DNA of 57,947 nt, from positions 1-57,947 of the forward strand of contig CAJJXG010000007.1 of NCBI GenBank assembly GCA_905197045.1, written 5' to 3'. Position 1 is the first letter of the stretch. The number at the start of each line of letters is the position of its first letter. The notes beneath the pieces are model-generated. The model was not told where the DNA came from. It saw nothing but the letters and a program-made list of their open reading frames with translations, and ran no database searches. A program made the translations under genes and the position numbers. Origin of the DNA: an uncultured Caryophanales bacterium (GTDB lineage: Bacteria; Bacillota_I; Bacilli_A; RFN20; CAG-826). Positions 26,282 to 34,473 of this stretch are shown here, in pieces.

Positions 26282-26719
26282 ATGGAAAACTATTTTTGTA
26301 TGTCACTAAGAGTTATAAGTAATTTCGTTAAAAAATATATTAACGAAAAGATAGCGACTATGGGTCTAACTAGTTTTCAATGTGGTGTTTTACATTATGT
26401 TTACGAAAACACAAAAAATGGCGCGGTCGTTTTTCAAAAAAATCTTGAAGACTTCTTTGTAACTTCAAAAAGCTCGATGAGCGATTTGCTTCAATCTCTT
26501 GAAAGTAAAGGACTTATCATGCGTGTATCTCCTGAAAATGGGGATTCTCGTAAAAAGGAGATTACCTTAACTGATGAAGGGAAAAGGATGAATGATTTAA
26601 CTGATAAAATTTTAGATGAAGTTGAGCAATTCTTCCTTTCTAGTTTAGATGAAGAAGAAAAAGAAAACTTATTTAAGATTTTTGGTAAGTTTAATGAAAG
26701 GATGGAAAGAAAAGTATGA
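26282..26719 (+). CDS. MarR-family transcriptional regulator
   Basis: A 145-residue winged-helix repressor. An N-terminal dimerisation helix leads to LTSFQCGVLHYV, then the recognition region TSKSSMSDLLQSLESKGLI and the wing SPENGDSRKKEITLT, all typical of MarR. The start follows a 22-bp palindrome by one base, so the protein probably represses its own operon. The last codons overlap the first ABC gene in the form ATGA. Family members release DNA on binding drugs or phenolic compounds, and the linked exporter suggests control of efflux. Confidence 0.9.
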   Translation: MENYFCMSLRVISNFVKKYINEKIATMGLTSFQCGVLHYVYENTKNGAVVFQKNLEDFFVTSKSSMSDLLQSLESKGLIMRVSPENGDSRKKEITLTDEGKRMNDLTDKILDEVEQFFLSSLDEEEKENLFKIFGKFNERMERKV

Positions 26720-28563
26720 GTGTTGATGTAAGTGTTGATCCACCAAAGTTTAAATATGGTGAAATGATCCGCAAATTTTTAACCGCTATTAGAGAGTACA
26801 AAAAACCTAGTATTATCGCTGTAATTTTTATTGCTCTTGAAACATTGTTAGAGTGTTTCATCCCTTTTGTTATGGCTAAACTTATCGATACTATGGGTGA
26901 TTATGAAGCTTTAGGCAGTGATCCAAACTTAATTTTAAATACAGTTTTGATTTATGCTGGTATCTTGATTGTTCTTGCAATGTGCTCTTTAATCTGTGGA
27001 ATTACTGCAGGAAGGTTTTCAGCTAGAGCTGCAATTGGTTTTTCAACTAACATTAGAAGAGATATATTTAGAAAGATTACTGAATTTTCTTTTAATAATA
27101 TTGATAAATTTAGCGTTTCTTCTCTTGTTACTCGTCAAACAACTGATGTCTTCTATATCCAAATGTCATATATGATGTGCATTAGAATTGCTTTAAGAAC
27201 TCCTTTAATGCTTATCTTTTCAATTGTTATGGCAGTTATCCAAAGTCCACAAATTAGCTGGGTTTATGCAGTTACAGTTCCAATTCTTGCTGTTGCTTTA
27301 ATTGCTATTATTTGGGTAGTTATGCCAATTTTCGTTAAAGTTTTCAAAAAATATGATGCTTTAAATGAATCTATCGAAGAAAATGTCCGTGGAATTAGAG
27401 TTGTTAAAACCTATGCTCGTGAAGAGTATGAAAAAGAAAAATTCAAAGCTAGAAGTGCTGATATTAAAAATGGTTTCACTAAAGCTGAAAGAATTATTTC
27501 TTTAACAAATCCAGCCATGATGGCTTGTATGTATATTTCAATGGCTCTTTTAATCTTTGTTGGATCTTGGGCAATTATTAATGGAATTGTTATTAATAAA
27601 GAAGGTACGCCAGTCTTTACTTATATGACTATTGGGCAATTATCTTCTTTGATTACATATGGTGCACAAATTCTTTCTAGTTTAATGATGATTTCTATGG
27701 TCTTCGTTATGATTTCTATGTCAACTGCTTCTATGCGAAGAGTTTATGAAGTTATGACTGAAGTTCCTACAATTAAAAATCCAAAAAATCCAGTTAAAGA
27801 AGTTCAAGACGGTTCAATTGTTTTTAATAACGTTAACTTTAAATATAAAGAAAACGCTCAAAAATACGCCTTGAGTGATATTAATTTAAAGATTAATAGT
27901 GGCGAAATGGTTGGTATTGTTGGCGGAACTGGTTCATCGAAATCAACCCTTGTTAACTTAATTTCAAGATTTTATGATACTACAACTGGTGAAGTTTTAG
28001 TTGGTGGTAAAAATGTTAAAGATTATGATCTTGAAACATTAAGAAATAATGTTTCCATGGTTCTTCAAAAGAATGTTTTATTTAGTGGAACAATTAAAGA
28101 CAATTTAAGATGGGGAAATAAAGAAGCAAGTGATGAAGAAATGATCGAGGCTTGTAAAATTTCTCAAGCCGATTCTTTTGTCCAAACATTCCCTAAAAAG
28201 TATGACACTTACATCGAACAAGGTGGTACTAATGTTAGTGGTGGTCAAAAACAAAGACTTTGTATTGCTAGAGCAATTCTTAAAAAACCTAAGATTTTAA
28301 TTCTTGATGATTCAACAAGTGCAGTTGATACAAAAACTGATGCTTTCATTAGAAAAGGTTTAAGAGAAACCTTACCTGATGTTACAAAAATTATCATCGC
28401 TCAAAGAGTTTCTTCTGTTCAAGATGCTGATTTAATTATTGTCATGGATAATGGCACAATTAATGGTATGGGAACTCATGAAGAACTTTTAAAGACAAAT
28501 AAGATTTATAAAGAAATCTATGATATGCAAAATAAGATAGGAGGAGGTGCTCAAAATGCTTAA
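26716..28563 (+). CDS. Heterodimeric ABC exporter, subunit 1 (degenerate site)
   Basis: A 615-residue half transporter with six membrane helices (about residues 30-330) and an ATPase domain. Walker A is GGTGSSKST, the signature VSGGQKQRLCIARA, and Walker B ends in LDDSTSAVD, where the catalytic Glu is Asp. This marks the non-hydrolysing site of LmrCD/TM287-288-type heterodimers. The gene overlaps marR by four bases and is followed by its partner. It should export drugs, lipids or peptides across the membrane. Confidence 0.9.
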   Translation: MSVDVSVDPPKFKYGEMIRKFLTAIREYKKPSIIAVIFIALETLLECFIPFVMAKLIDTMGDYEALGSDPNLILNTVLIYAGILIVLAMCSLICGITAGRFSARAAIGFSTNIRRDIFRKITEFSFNNIDKFSVSSLVTRQTTDVFYIQMSYMMCIRIALRTPLMLIFSIVMAVIQSPQISWVYAVTVPILAVALIAIIWVVMPIFVKVFKKYDALNESIEENVRGIRVVKTYAREEYEKEKFKARSADIKNGFTKAERIISLTNPAMMACMYISMALLIFVGSWAIINGIVINKEGTPVFTYMTIGQLSSLITYGAQILSSLMMISMVFVMISMSTASMRRVYEVMTEVPTIKNPKNPVKEVQDGSIVFNNVNFKYKENAQKYALSDINLKINSGEMVGIVGGTGSSKSTLVNLISRFYDTTTGEVLVGGKNVKDYDLETLRNNVSMVLQKNVLFSGTIKDNLRWGNKEASDEEMIEACKISQADSFVQTFPKKYDTYIEQGGTNVSGGQKQRLCIARAILKKPKILILDDSTSAVDTKTDAFIRKGLRETLPDVTKIIIAQRVSSVQDADLIIVMDNGTINGMGTHEELLKTNKIYKEIYDMQNKIGGGAQNA

Positions 28564-30478
28564 AAATAAAAAACTTCCACCAATTCTTAGAATTGTTTTT
28601 GGTTATATTTCCTTACATAAATTAGCTTTTACTTGTGCTTTAGTTTGTGTTTTATTTACGGCTTTTGGTAACATTGCAGCCCCTCTTGTTTTACAAAATG
28701 TTACAAATTTAATTACTGATACAATTGCACATATGAAGATTCCAGGCAATGCAAGTGATAATTTACATTTCTGGAATGAGATCGTGACTAATGGTTGTAT
28801 TTTAATCGGAGCTTATGTAATTTCAGTTACTGCTGGATTTACTTATTCACAAATTAACGCTGTTGCTGGTCAAAGATATATGGACGATTTAAGAAGAGCC
28901 TTGTTTGACCATATGCAAGATTTACCAGTTAAATATTTTGATCGTAATGATAAAGGCGACATCATGTCAGTTTATTTAAATGATGTTGATACAATTAGAC
29001 AACTTATTATTAATTCAATCAGTGAAGTTGAATTCTTCGTTTGTACCTTCGTTTCAGTTATGGTCATGATGATTATGTTTAGCGTTTGGCTTTGTTTAAT
29101 TACAATTGTCGCTGGAGTAATCATGATTATTGCAACTCGCCATATAGGTGGTCACTCTTCAAGAAACTTCTTGATTCAACAAAAAAATATTGGTCGACAA
29201 GAAGGATATGTTGAAGAAATGATGAATGGTTTAAAAGTTATTAAATCTTTCTGCCACGAAAAAGAAGCTATCTCAGGATATAAAGATATTACTGAAATAT
29301 TCCGCAAAACTGGCACAAAAGCAAATAGTTATGCAAATATCTTAATGCCAGTTTTAGGTAACATTGGCAACTTACTTTACGTTATTGTTGCAGTAGTTGG
29401 AACATTATTCTATATTTTCGATATTCCTAATTTTTCAGGAATGGGAGGCTTATCAAGCTTCTCGATTGGTGTTATCGTTTCTTTCCTTCCTATTGTTAGA
29501 CAATTTACTAATTCAGCTACTCAAATGGCTAACCAAGTTAATACAATTGCTCTTGCTAATGCTGGAAGTAAACGTATTACCGATTTACTTGATGAAGAAG
29601 CCGAAAAAGATGAAGGCTACGTTACTCTTGTTAGAGGTCGTTACGATTTAAATGGAAACATTGTCGAATGCAGCGATAAAGAAGCTACATTATGGGCTTG
29701 GAAACATCCACATACTGCTGATGGTAGTGTAACTTATACCTTGCTTCAAGGTGATATGAGAATGTTTGATGTCGATTTTGGCTATAACCCTGACAAAATT
29801 GTTCTCCACAACATTACTCTTTATGCGAAACCTGGCCAAAAAGTAGCTTTTGTTGGGGCAACTGGTGCTGGGAAAACAACTATTACTAACTTACTTAATA
29901 GATTCTACGATATTGCTGATGGAAAAATCAGATATGATGGAATCAATATTAATAAGATTAAGAAGAAAGATTTAAGAAGATCTTTAGGTATGGTTTTACA
30001 AGACACTAACTTATTTAGTGGCACCATCATGGATAATATCCGTTATGGTAAACTTGATGCAACAGATGAAGAATGTATTGCAGCTGCAAAACTTGCTAAT
30101 GCTGATAGCTTCATTACTCGTTTACCACAAGGTTACAATACATATTTAACAAATGATGGTGGTAACTTATCACAAGGTCAAAGACAACTTCTTTCTATTG
30201 CTAGAGCTGCCGTTGCAAATGCTCCAGTTATGATTCTTGATGAAGCAACCTCTTCAATTGATACTAGAACTGAAGCTATTGTTACAGCTGGTATGGATAA
30301 CTTAATGAAAGGTAGAACTGTCTTTGTCATTGCACATAGACTTTCAACAATTCAAAATAGTGATGTCATCATGGTTTTAGATCATGGTCGAATTATTGAA
30401 AGAGGAAGTCACGACGACTTGATTAAATTAAAAGGCGTCTACTATCAACTTTATACAGGTGCTTTTGAACTTGAATGA
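28556..30478 (+). CDS. Heterodimeric ABC exporter, subunit 2 (catalytic site)
   Basis: A 640-residue half transporter, partner of the previous one. It has the membrane domain, a spacer with KEATLWAWKHPHT between the two domains, Walker A GATGAGKTT, Walker B MILDEATSSID with the catalytic Glu, and the signature LSQGQRQLLSIARA, in which the second residue pair GG is QG. ATG 28556 lies eight bases after AGGAGGAGG and overlaps the end of subunit 1 by 8 bases. An earlier GTG at 28547 lies inside the Shine-Dalgarno and is rejected. The two genes and marR form one regulated efflux operon ending at 30503-30535. Confidence 0.9.
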   Translation: MLKNKKLPPILRIVFGYISLHKLAFTCALVCVLFTAFGNIAAPLVLQNVTNLITDTIAHMKIPGNASDNLHFWNEIVTNGCILIGAYVISVTAGFTYSQINAVAGQRYMDDLRRALFDHMQDLPVKYFDRNDKGDIMSVYLNDVDTIRQLIINSISEVEFFVCTFVSVMVMMIMFSVWLCLITIVAGVIMIIATRHIGGHSSRNFLIQQKNIGRQEGYVEEMMNGLKVIKSFCHEKEAISGYKDITEIFRKTGTKANSYANILMPVLGNIGNLLYVIVAVVGTLFYIFDIPNFSGMGGLSSFSIGVIVSFLPIVRQFTNSATQMANQVNTIALANAGSKRITDLLDEEAEKDEGYVTLVRGRYDLNGNIVECSDKEATLWAWKHPHTADGSVTYTLLQGDMRMFDVDFGYNPDKIVLHNITLYAKPGQKVAFVGATGAGKTTITNLLNRFYDIADGKIRYDGININKIKKKDLRRSLGMVLQDTNLFSGTIMDNIRYGKLDATDEECIAAAKLANADSFITRLPQGYNTYLTNDGGNLSQGQRQLLSIARAAVANAPVMILDEATSSIDTRTEAIVTAGMDNLMKGRTVFVIAHRLSTIQNSDVIMVLDHGRIIERGSHDDLIKLKGVYYQLYTGAFELE

Positions 30479-30502
30479 GTAGTAGTTATTAATTAATTAT
30501 TT

Positions 30503-30535
30503 AGAGAGCTCATAACGAGCTCTCTTTTCGTTTTT
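30503..30535 (+). terminator. Terminator of the MarR-exporter operon
   Basis: A perfect 9-bp stem AGAGAGCTC with GAGCTCTCT (30503-30511 and 30517-30525), loop ATAAC, followed by a T-rich tail. Confidence 0.88.
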
Positions 30536-30605
30536 AAAGTAAAAACTTTGCAAATCTTCACTTTTTTAGTTTACTTTCTCTTTTTAAATCTAAAACATAA
30601 CCATC

Positions 30606-30630
30606 AAAAAAAGGACCTCATTGGTCCTTT
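30606..30630 (-). terminator. Terminator of the PfkB-family kinase gene
   Basis: An 8-bp stem AAAGGACC with GGTCCTTT (30610-30617 and 30623-30630) and, on the minus strand, a run of seven T. Confidence 0.85.
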
Positions 30631-30659
30631 AAAATTATGTTATTTAATGAAAAACTTAA

Positions 30660-31607
30660 TTAAAATTCTTTAATTTTATAAACGTCAAAGTCGATGTGTT
30701 TAGCTTTTTCTTTAACTTCCTTTTGACTTAAGAAACCATTACTTCCACCAGCTTCTCCGATCTTATAGGAAGTAAAGACTTCGCTTAATTCAAGAGCTTC
30801 TAAACTATCAACATTTCTTAAATAGAAGTGAATGAAAGCGCTAAATAAAGCATCACGGCTACCGACTGTATTAACAATTTCTCTAAGGGTTATAGCGTCG
30901 ATATGATAGATAACGTGTTTTTTAGCATCAAGAATCATTGCGCCTTCTCTTCCTTCGCCTAAAACGATAATTTCATTATGATATTTTTCATAAATTGAGA
31001 TAAGGAAGTCTTCATAATTTATTCTATCTAAGCCTTTTTTAGATAAAAATAAAATGTCGCTACCTGCCATAAAATCAGCGTTATAATCATCATTTACAGA
31101 GCCGATAATATGAACGTCAGTGGCGACTTTTTTGCCAAGTTCTTTAGCTTTTTTAAGAAGTGGTCGATTAAAGTTGGAGTTTGATAAAACAACGATATCG
31201 CTAGAAGCAAGCTTTTCTTCTTCCTCTTTAGAAAGTTCAGCGTTAATTTCTTGAATCTCTTTAAGATCCATATAATTTTTAACATTATTATCTCTATCAA
31301 CTAAAGAGACTGAATTTGGAGTTGCTTCTAAGGCGTCTTTAATAAGTGAAGTATCAATTTTTAGTTTTTTAATTTGATCAACAACAACTTTACCAAGTAA
31401 ATCTTTTCCAACAAGTCCTGAAAGAATTACTTCGTTGCCTCCAAGAGTTTTAAGTGCTTTTGCTACATTGTAAGCTTGTCCGCTAATGCCACTATTGACT
31501 CCAAAAAATGGATATTCAATTGGGCAATAGAAGATTGGGAATGAGTCAACATCGATAATTGTTTCGAAATTGACAACCCCTGAAACATAAATTATTTTGT
31601 TTTTCAT
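30660..31607 (-). CDS. PfkB-family carbohydrate kinase
   Basis: A 315-residue ribokinase-like kinase that phosphorylates a sugar, nucleoside or similar alcohol with ATP. The N-terminal block is SGISGQAYNVAKALKTLGG, and the catalytic region NTVGSRDALFSAF keeps the base Asp but has GSRD where most have GAGD. The start ATG 31607 has AAAGGAG upstream (spacing 12) and begins KNKIIYVSGV, the usual first strand; an upstream extension without homology is rejected. It stands alone. The substrate cannot be told. The altered GAGD motif, which forms the anion hole, is unusual and may mean a divergent substrate. Confidence 0.82.
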   Translation of the reverse strand: MKNKIIYVSGVVNFETIIDVDSFPIFYCPIEYPFFGVNSGISGQAYNVAKALKTLGGNEVILSGLVGKDLLGKVVVDQIKKLKIDTSLIKDALEATPNSVSLVDRDNNVKNYMDLKEIQEINAELSKEEEEKLASSDIVVLSNSNFNRPLLKKAKELGKKVATDVHIIGSVNDDYNADFMAGSDILFLSKKGLDRINYEDFLISIYEKYHNEIIVLGEGREGAMILDAKKHVIYHIDAITLREIVNTVGSRDALFSAFIHFYLRNVDSLEALELSEVFTSYKIGEAGGSNGFLSQKEVKEKAKHIDFDVYKIKEF

Positions 31608-31964
31608 TATAGATTTGTTCTCCTTTAAAATAATTATATTATGAGTTGAATTTTTTAACATCAAAAAGATAATTAAAACCTAAAGATTTTTTAAATATTC
31701 ATTTTTATAGAAAAAAAGAAGGAGACTTTTAATTTAACGTTAATTTAAAAACTTTCGTTTTACCTTCTAAAACATAATTTTTCGAAAATATTTATTATTA
31801 AATTTATTGTTTTTAAAGCTATAAATTACATATATTTACGAATTTTAATAAAAAACGTAATTAATATTGTGCTGATTTTATTAAATTTAGGCAAATTTTC
31901 TTTGCTTTTGGACTTTAAGCTTACGTTTATATAAAAATAATGAAAGAAATTTTTAAAATTGCTG
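31608..31964. other. Long gene-free stretch upstream of the PfkB gene
   Basis: Besides the ribosome site of the kinase gene, a TATAAT on the minus strand near 31630 and the palindrome at 31727-31750, nothing coding is visible. It is very AT-rich. Confidence 0.5.
31727..31750. repeat. 24-bp near-perfect palindrome
   Basis: TTTTAA-T-TTAAC faces GTTAA-T-TTAAAA with a single mismatched pair, centred on CG at 31738/31739. It could be an operator of the kinase gene 120 bases away or a weak bidirectional hairpin. No regulator gene lies beside it. Confidence 0.45.
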
Positions 31965-31993
31965 TTGACAGAAAAAATAACCCATGTTATAAA
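31965..31993 (+). promoter_or_regulatory. Consensus promoter of a probable non-coding RNA
   Basis: TTGACA (31965-31970), a 17-base spacer and TATAAA (31988-31993). The start would be near 32000. It is among the best sigma-A-type promoters in the window. Confidence 0.8.
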
Positions 31994-31999
31994 ATAGAC

Positions 32000-32153
32000 A
32001 GAGGAAGATATTAGGAACACCTAATGTCAACTGAACTGAAGAGACTCATTTAAAAAGTTACCATAGGGAAATTTAAATAAGTTTAAAAAAACGAAGTTAG
32101 TAAATTAGGTAAAAAGATTATAATAATAAGTAGAAATGAGTCTCTTCTTTTTT
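32000..32153 (+). ncRNA. Probable structured non-coding RNA or attenuator leader, class unknown
   Basis: About 150 bases lie between a consensus promoter and an intrinsic terminator and contain no gene. A 9-bp hairpin (32007-32015 with 32020-32028, loop AACA) opens the RNA. A perfect 14-bp long-range stem, GAAGAGACTCATTT (32038-32051) with AAATGAGTCTCTTC (32134-32147), then encloses 82 bases with TTACC/GGTAA pairing, and a run of six T follows. It lacks the signature motifs of 6S, SRP, tmRNA, RNase P and T-box RNAs as I know them. Since a gene starts at 32161, it could also be a leader that attenuates that gene. Confidence 0.6.
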
Positions 32154-32160
32154 ATTGATT

Positions 32161-32586
32161 ATGGATATACCAAAAAGTAAAGTAACAAAAATTATTTCTG
32201 CAATTAAAAAATGTCCTAAAAAAGTTTATACAACTAAGGAATTAGCTTTTGATATTGGAATTAAAGAAGAAATTCTTAAAGAATATTTTTTCTCTTATAA
32301 TCCTTTAATATATTTTAGTGAAGATTTTAATTTAAAAGATATCTTAAGCGATTTAATTAATGAAGAAAAAGAAAGTAATAAAAACAATAAAAAATCAACT
32401 GTTAAAAGACAATACATTCGTCAAAAAGATATAGCACCTTATGAGAATTTAATCGATTATATCTATAAAAATTGTACTGTTGATGGTGGAATATTAGATA
32501 CAGGTTACGTTTTTAATAAAAAAGACGTGAAGATAATTTCTAAACTATTAAAAGAAGAAAAAGAACGATTAAAGGCTAAAAAGTAA
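32161..32586 (+). CDS. Unknown protein with possible N-terminal helix-turn-helix
   Basis: A 141-residue, lysine-rich, probably cytoplasmic protein. The first 60 residues (KVTKIISAIKKC, TTKELAFDIGIKEEILKEYF) look like a winged-helix fold. A charged linker follows, then a second block YENLIDYIYKNCTVDGG and a basic tail. I do not recognise a family. ATG 32161 comes eight bases after the T run of the upstream terminator and has no Shine-Dalgarno. Expression would need read-through or a start from TATAAT at 32119-32124. A TTG at 32155 is an unlikely alternative. Confidence 0.65.
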   Translation: MDIPKSKVTKIISAIKKCPKKVYTTKELAFDIGIKEEILKEYFFSYNPLIYFSEDFNLKDILSDLINEEKESNKNNKKSTVKRQYIRQKDIAPYENLIDYIYKNCTVDGGILDTGYVFNKKDVKIISKLLKEEKERLKAKK

Positions 32587-32634
32587 GATAATTTTTAATA
32601 AAAAGTTTGATGCGTTTTAACTAATTAATTTAGT

Positions 32635-32663
32635 TTGTTTTACAACGTAAAAATATATATAAT
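32635..32663 (+). promoter_or_regulatory. Promoter of the queT-tgt-queA operon
   Basis: TTGTTT (32635-32640), a 17-base spacer and TATAAT (32658-32663). The start near 32670 is about five bases before the pseudoknot-like leader. Confidence 0.7.
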
Positions 32664-32674
32664 TTTATTCGACT

Positions 32675-32722
32675 CGTGTGTCTAACCCATGACTAACCAC
32701 ACGTAAAATTTAACAGGGGAGG
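32675..32722 (+). promoter_or_regulatory. H-type pseudoknot-like leader before queT, candidate preQ1/queuine sensor
   Basis: A 6-bp helix CGTGTG (32675-32680) with CACACG (32698-32703) encloses a 17-base loop that contains TAACCC. An A-rich strand TAAAATTTAACA follows, then GGGGAGG (32716-32722), the Shine-Dalgarno of queT. CCC of the loop (32686-32688) can pair with GGG of the Shine-Dalgarno. This geometry is that of preQ1-I riboswitches, and the gene is a queuosine-precursor transporter, but the loop is longer and the CTA/TAG pairing of preQ1-I is absent, as is the extra hairpin of preQ1-II. A sensor role is inference. Confidence 0.55.
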
Positions 32723-32731
32723 TTTTTCTTG

Positions 32732-33322
32732 ATGGAAAATCAAATTAAAAAAGAAAGCAGATTTCTTTTGTGGTTTAAAAAGAATTTTACAACAAATGTA
32801 ATCTGCGCAAATGCTTTTATTGCATGTTTATATGCAGTAGTAACTTATTTATGTGGGCCACTCGCTTATGAGTTCTCCCAATTTCGTTTTTCAGAAGCGC
32901 TAAATTTATTAGTCTTCTTCAATCCAACCTATACGCTTGGTTTAACAATTGGCTGCTTTTTAGCAAATATTATGTCAACTGTTGGGCCACTTGATTTAAT
33001 CTTTGGAACACTTGCGACTTTAATTAGTTGTTTATGCATTGTTTTCTTTTCAAAAGTCTGCAAAAACCTATTTATTTCTTCGCTTTTTCCAACACTAGTT
33101 AACGCAATTATTATTCCTTTTGTAATCTATTTCTCAACGGTAAATAGCGGAGAAAGCATGGATCTATCTTTTATGTATTGGGTAATGTTTGGTTGGATTG
33201 CTCTTGGTGAATTTGTTTGTGTAACTTTACTTGGTTATACTTTATTTATGTTATTAATGAAAAAAGTGAAAGGCTTTTCTAAACTAATATTTGCGACGCG
33301 CAATTTAGATTTTAAATGGTGA
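32732..33322 (+). CDS. queT: QueT-type queuosine precursor transporter (ECF S component)
   Basis: A 196-residue membrane protein with about five or six hydrophobic segments. NAFIACLYAVVTYLCGPLAY with FRFSEALNLL is typical of QueT, the substrate-binding subunit of an energy-coupling-factor importer for preQ1 or queuine. The ATPase and T subunits are not in this window and are usually shared. ATG 32732 is nine bases after GGGGAGG; TTG 32729 is a less likely start. It heads an operon with tgt and queA, which use the imported base. The leader probably senses the same compound. Confidence 0.87.
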   Translation: MENQIKKESRFLLWFKKNFTTNVICANAFIACLYAVVTYLCGPLAYEFSQFRFSEALNLLVFFNPTYTLGLTIGCFLANIMSTVGPLDLIFGTLATLISCLCIVFFSKVCKNLFISSLFPTLVNAIIIPFVIYFSTVNSGESMDLSFMYWVMFGWIALGEFVCVTLLGYTLFMLLMKKVKGFSKLIFATRNLDFKW

Positions 33323-33326
33323 AATT

Positions 33327-34457
33327 ATGGCATGTGAAGGTTTTAAATTAGAGATTAAGCATATTGATAAAAAAACAGGCGCAAGATATGGCGTGCTTCA
33401 TACACCTCATGGGGATGTTGAAACACCTATGTTTATGCCTGTTGGGACTTTAGCTACTGTAAAAACTTTATCTCCTGAAGAGATTAAAAGTATTGGAAGT
33501 GGCGTTATTTTAGCTAATACTTATCACCTTCACATCCGACCAGGAGAAGACATAGTTGCTAAAGCTGGTGGCGTCCATAAATTTATGAATTATGATGGAC
33601 CAATGCTTACAGATAGTGGTGGTTTCCAAGTTTTTTCACTTAGCGAAAAAAGAAAAATTACTGAAGAAGGAGTTACATTTAAAAATCATTTAAATGGTGA
33701 CAAGATCTTCTTTTCTCCGGAGATAGTTATGGGGATTGAAGAAAAGATTGGTGCAGATATAGCAATGTCTTTTGATGAATGTATTCCTTATCCAGCAACT
33801 TATGAATATACAAAAAACTCAACTTTACGTACATTAAGATGGGCTAAAAGAGGAAAAGACGCTCATAAAAGAGCTGATCAAGCTTTATTTGGGATTGTTC
33901 AAGGTGGGAATTTTCCAGATTTAAGAAAGATGTGCGCTGAAGAGTTAACAAAAATGGATTTTGATGGTTATGCAATTGGTGGGACTTCAATTGGTGAACC
34001 AAAAGATGTTTGTTTTAATATGATTGATATGGCTATTAAATATCTTCCAGAAGATAAACCTCGCTACTTAATGGGAGTTGGTAGCTTAGATTATATATTA
34101 GAAGGCATAGCAAAAGGCATTGATATGATGGATTGTGTTTTGCCAACTCGTATTGCTCGTCATGGTACATTAATGACGCATGAAGGAAGAGTAAATATTA
34201 AAAACGAAAAATATAAAAGCGACTTTACTCCTCTTGATAAAGAATGTGATTGTTATACCTGTAAAAACTTTACAAAAGCTTATTTAAGACATCTTTATGT
34301 ATCAGGTGAACAATTTGGAGCTCGTTTGATGTCGATTCATAATTTACGTTTTTTAATCTCTATTGTTGAAGGAGCTCGCGAGGCGATTAAAGAAGATCGT
34401 TTTGAAGAATACAAAAATGAAATTTTAAAAAAATATGGCGATTCTAGAGGCTTTTAA
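33327..34457 (+). CDS. tgt: tRNA-guanine transglycosylase
   Basis: A 376-residue bacterial TGT that swaps guanine 34 of tRNAs with GUN anticodons for preQ1. MLTDSGGFQVFSL holds a catalytic Asp, MSFDECIPYPA and VLPTRIARHGTLMT the second Asp region, and CDCYTCKNFT with a later His the zinc site. It begins four bases after queT, with only a weak ribosome site, so coupling to queT translation is likely. It is the first enzymatic step after uptake of preQ1. Confidence 0.96.
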   Translation: MACEGFKLEIKHIDKKTGARYGVLHTPHGDVETPMFMPVGTLATVKTLSPEEIKSIGSGVILANTYHLHIRPGEDIVAKAGGVHKFMNYDGPMLTDSGGFQVFSLSEKRKITEEGVTFKNHLNGDKIFFSPEIVMGIEEKIGADIAMSFDECIPYPATYEYTKNSTLRTLRWAKRGKDAHKRADQALFGIVQGGNFPDLRKMCAEELTKMDFDGYAIGGTSIGEPKDVCFNMIDMAIKYLPEDKPRYLMGVGSLDYILEGIAKGIDMMDCVLPTRIARHGTLMTHEGRVNIKNEKYKSDFTPLDKECDCYTCKNFTKAYLRHLYVSGEQFGARLMSIHNLRFLISIVEGAREAIKEDRFEEYKNEILKKYGDSRGF

Positions 34458-34473
34458 CTCAAAGAGGTGAGAT

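Noticed and set aside
28547..28555. GTG start of the second exporter subunit
   Set aside because: The GTG is part of the Shine-Dalgarno; ATG 28556 has ideal spacing.
31826..32020. 64-residue minus-strand frame
   Set aside because: It covers the consensus promoter at 31965-31993 and has AT-driven composition without start signals.
32000..32153. T-box, 6S, SRP or tmRNA
   Set aside because: The T-box sequence, the SRP apical loop, the tmRNA tRNA-like ends and the 6S central bubble were looked for and not found.
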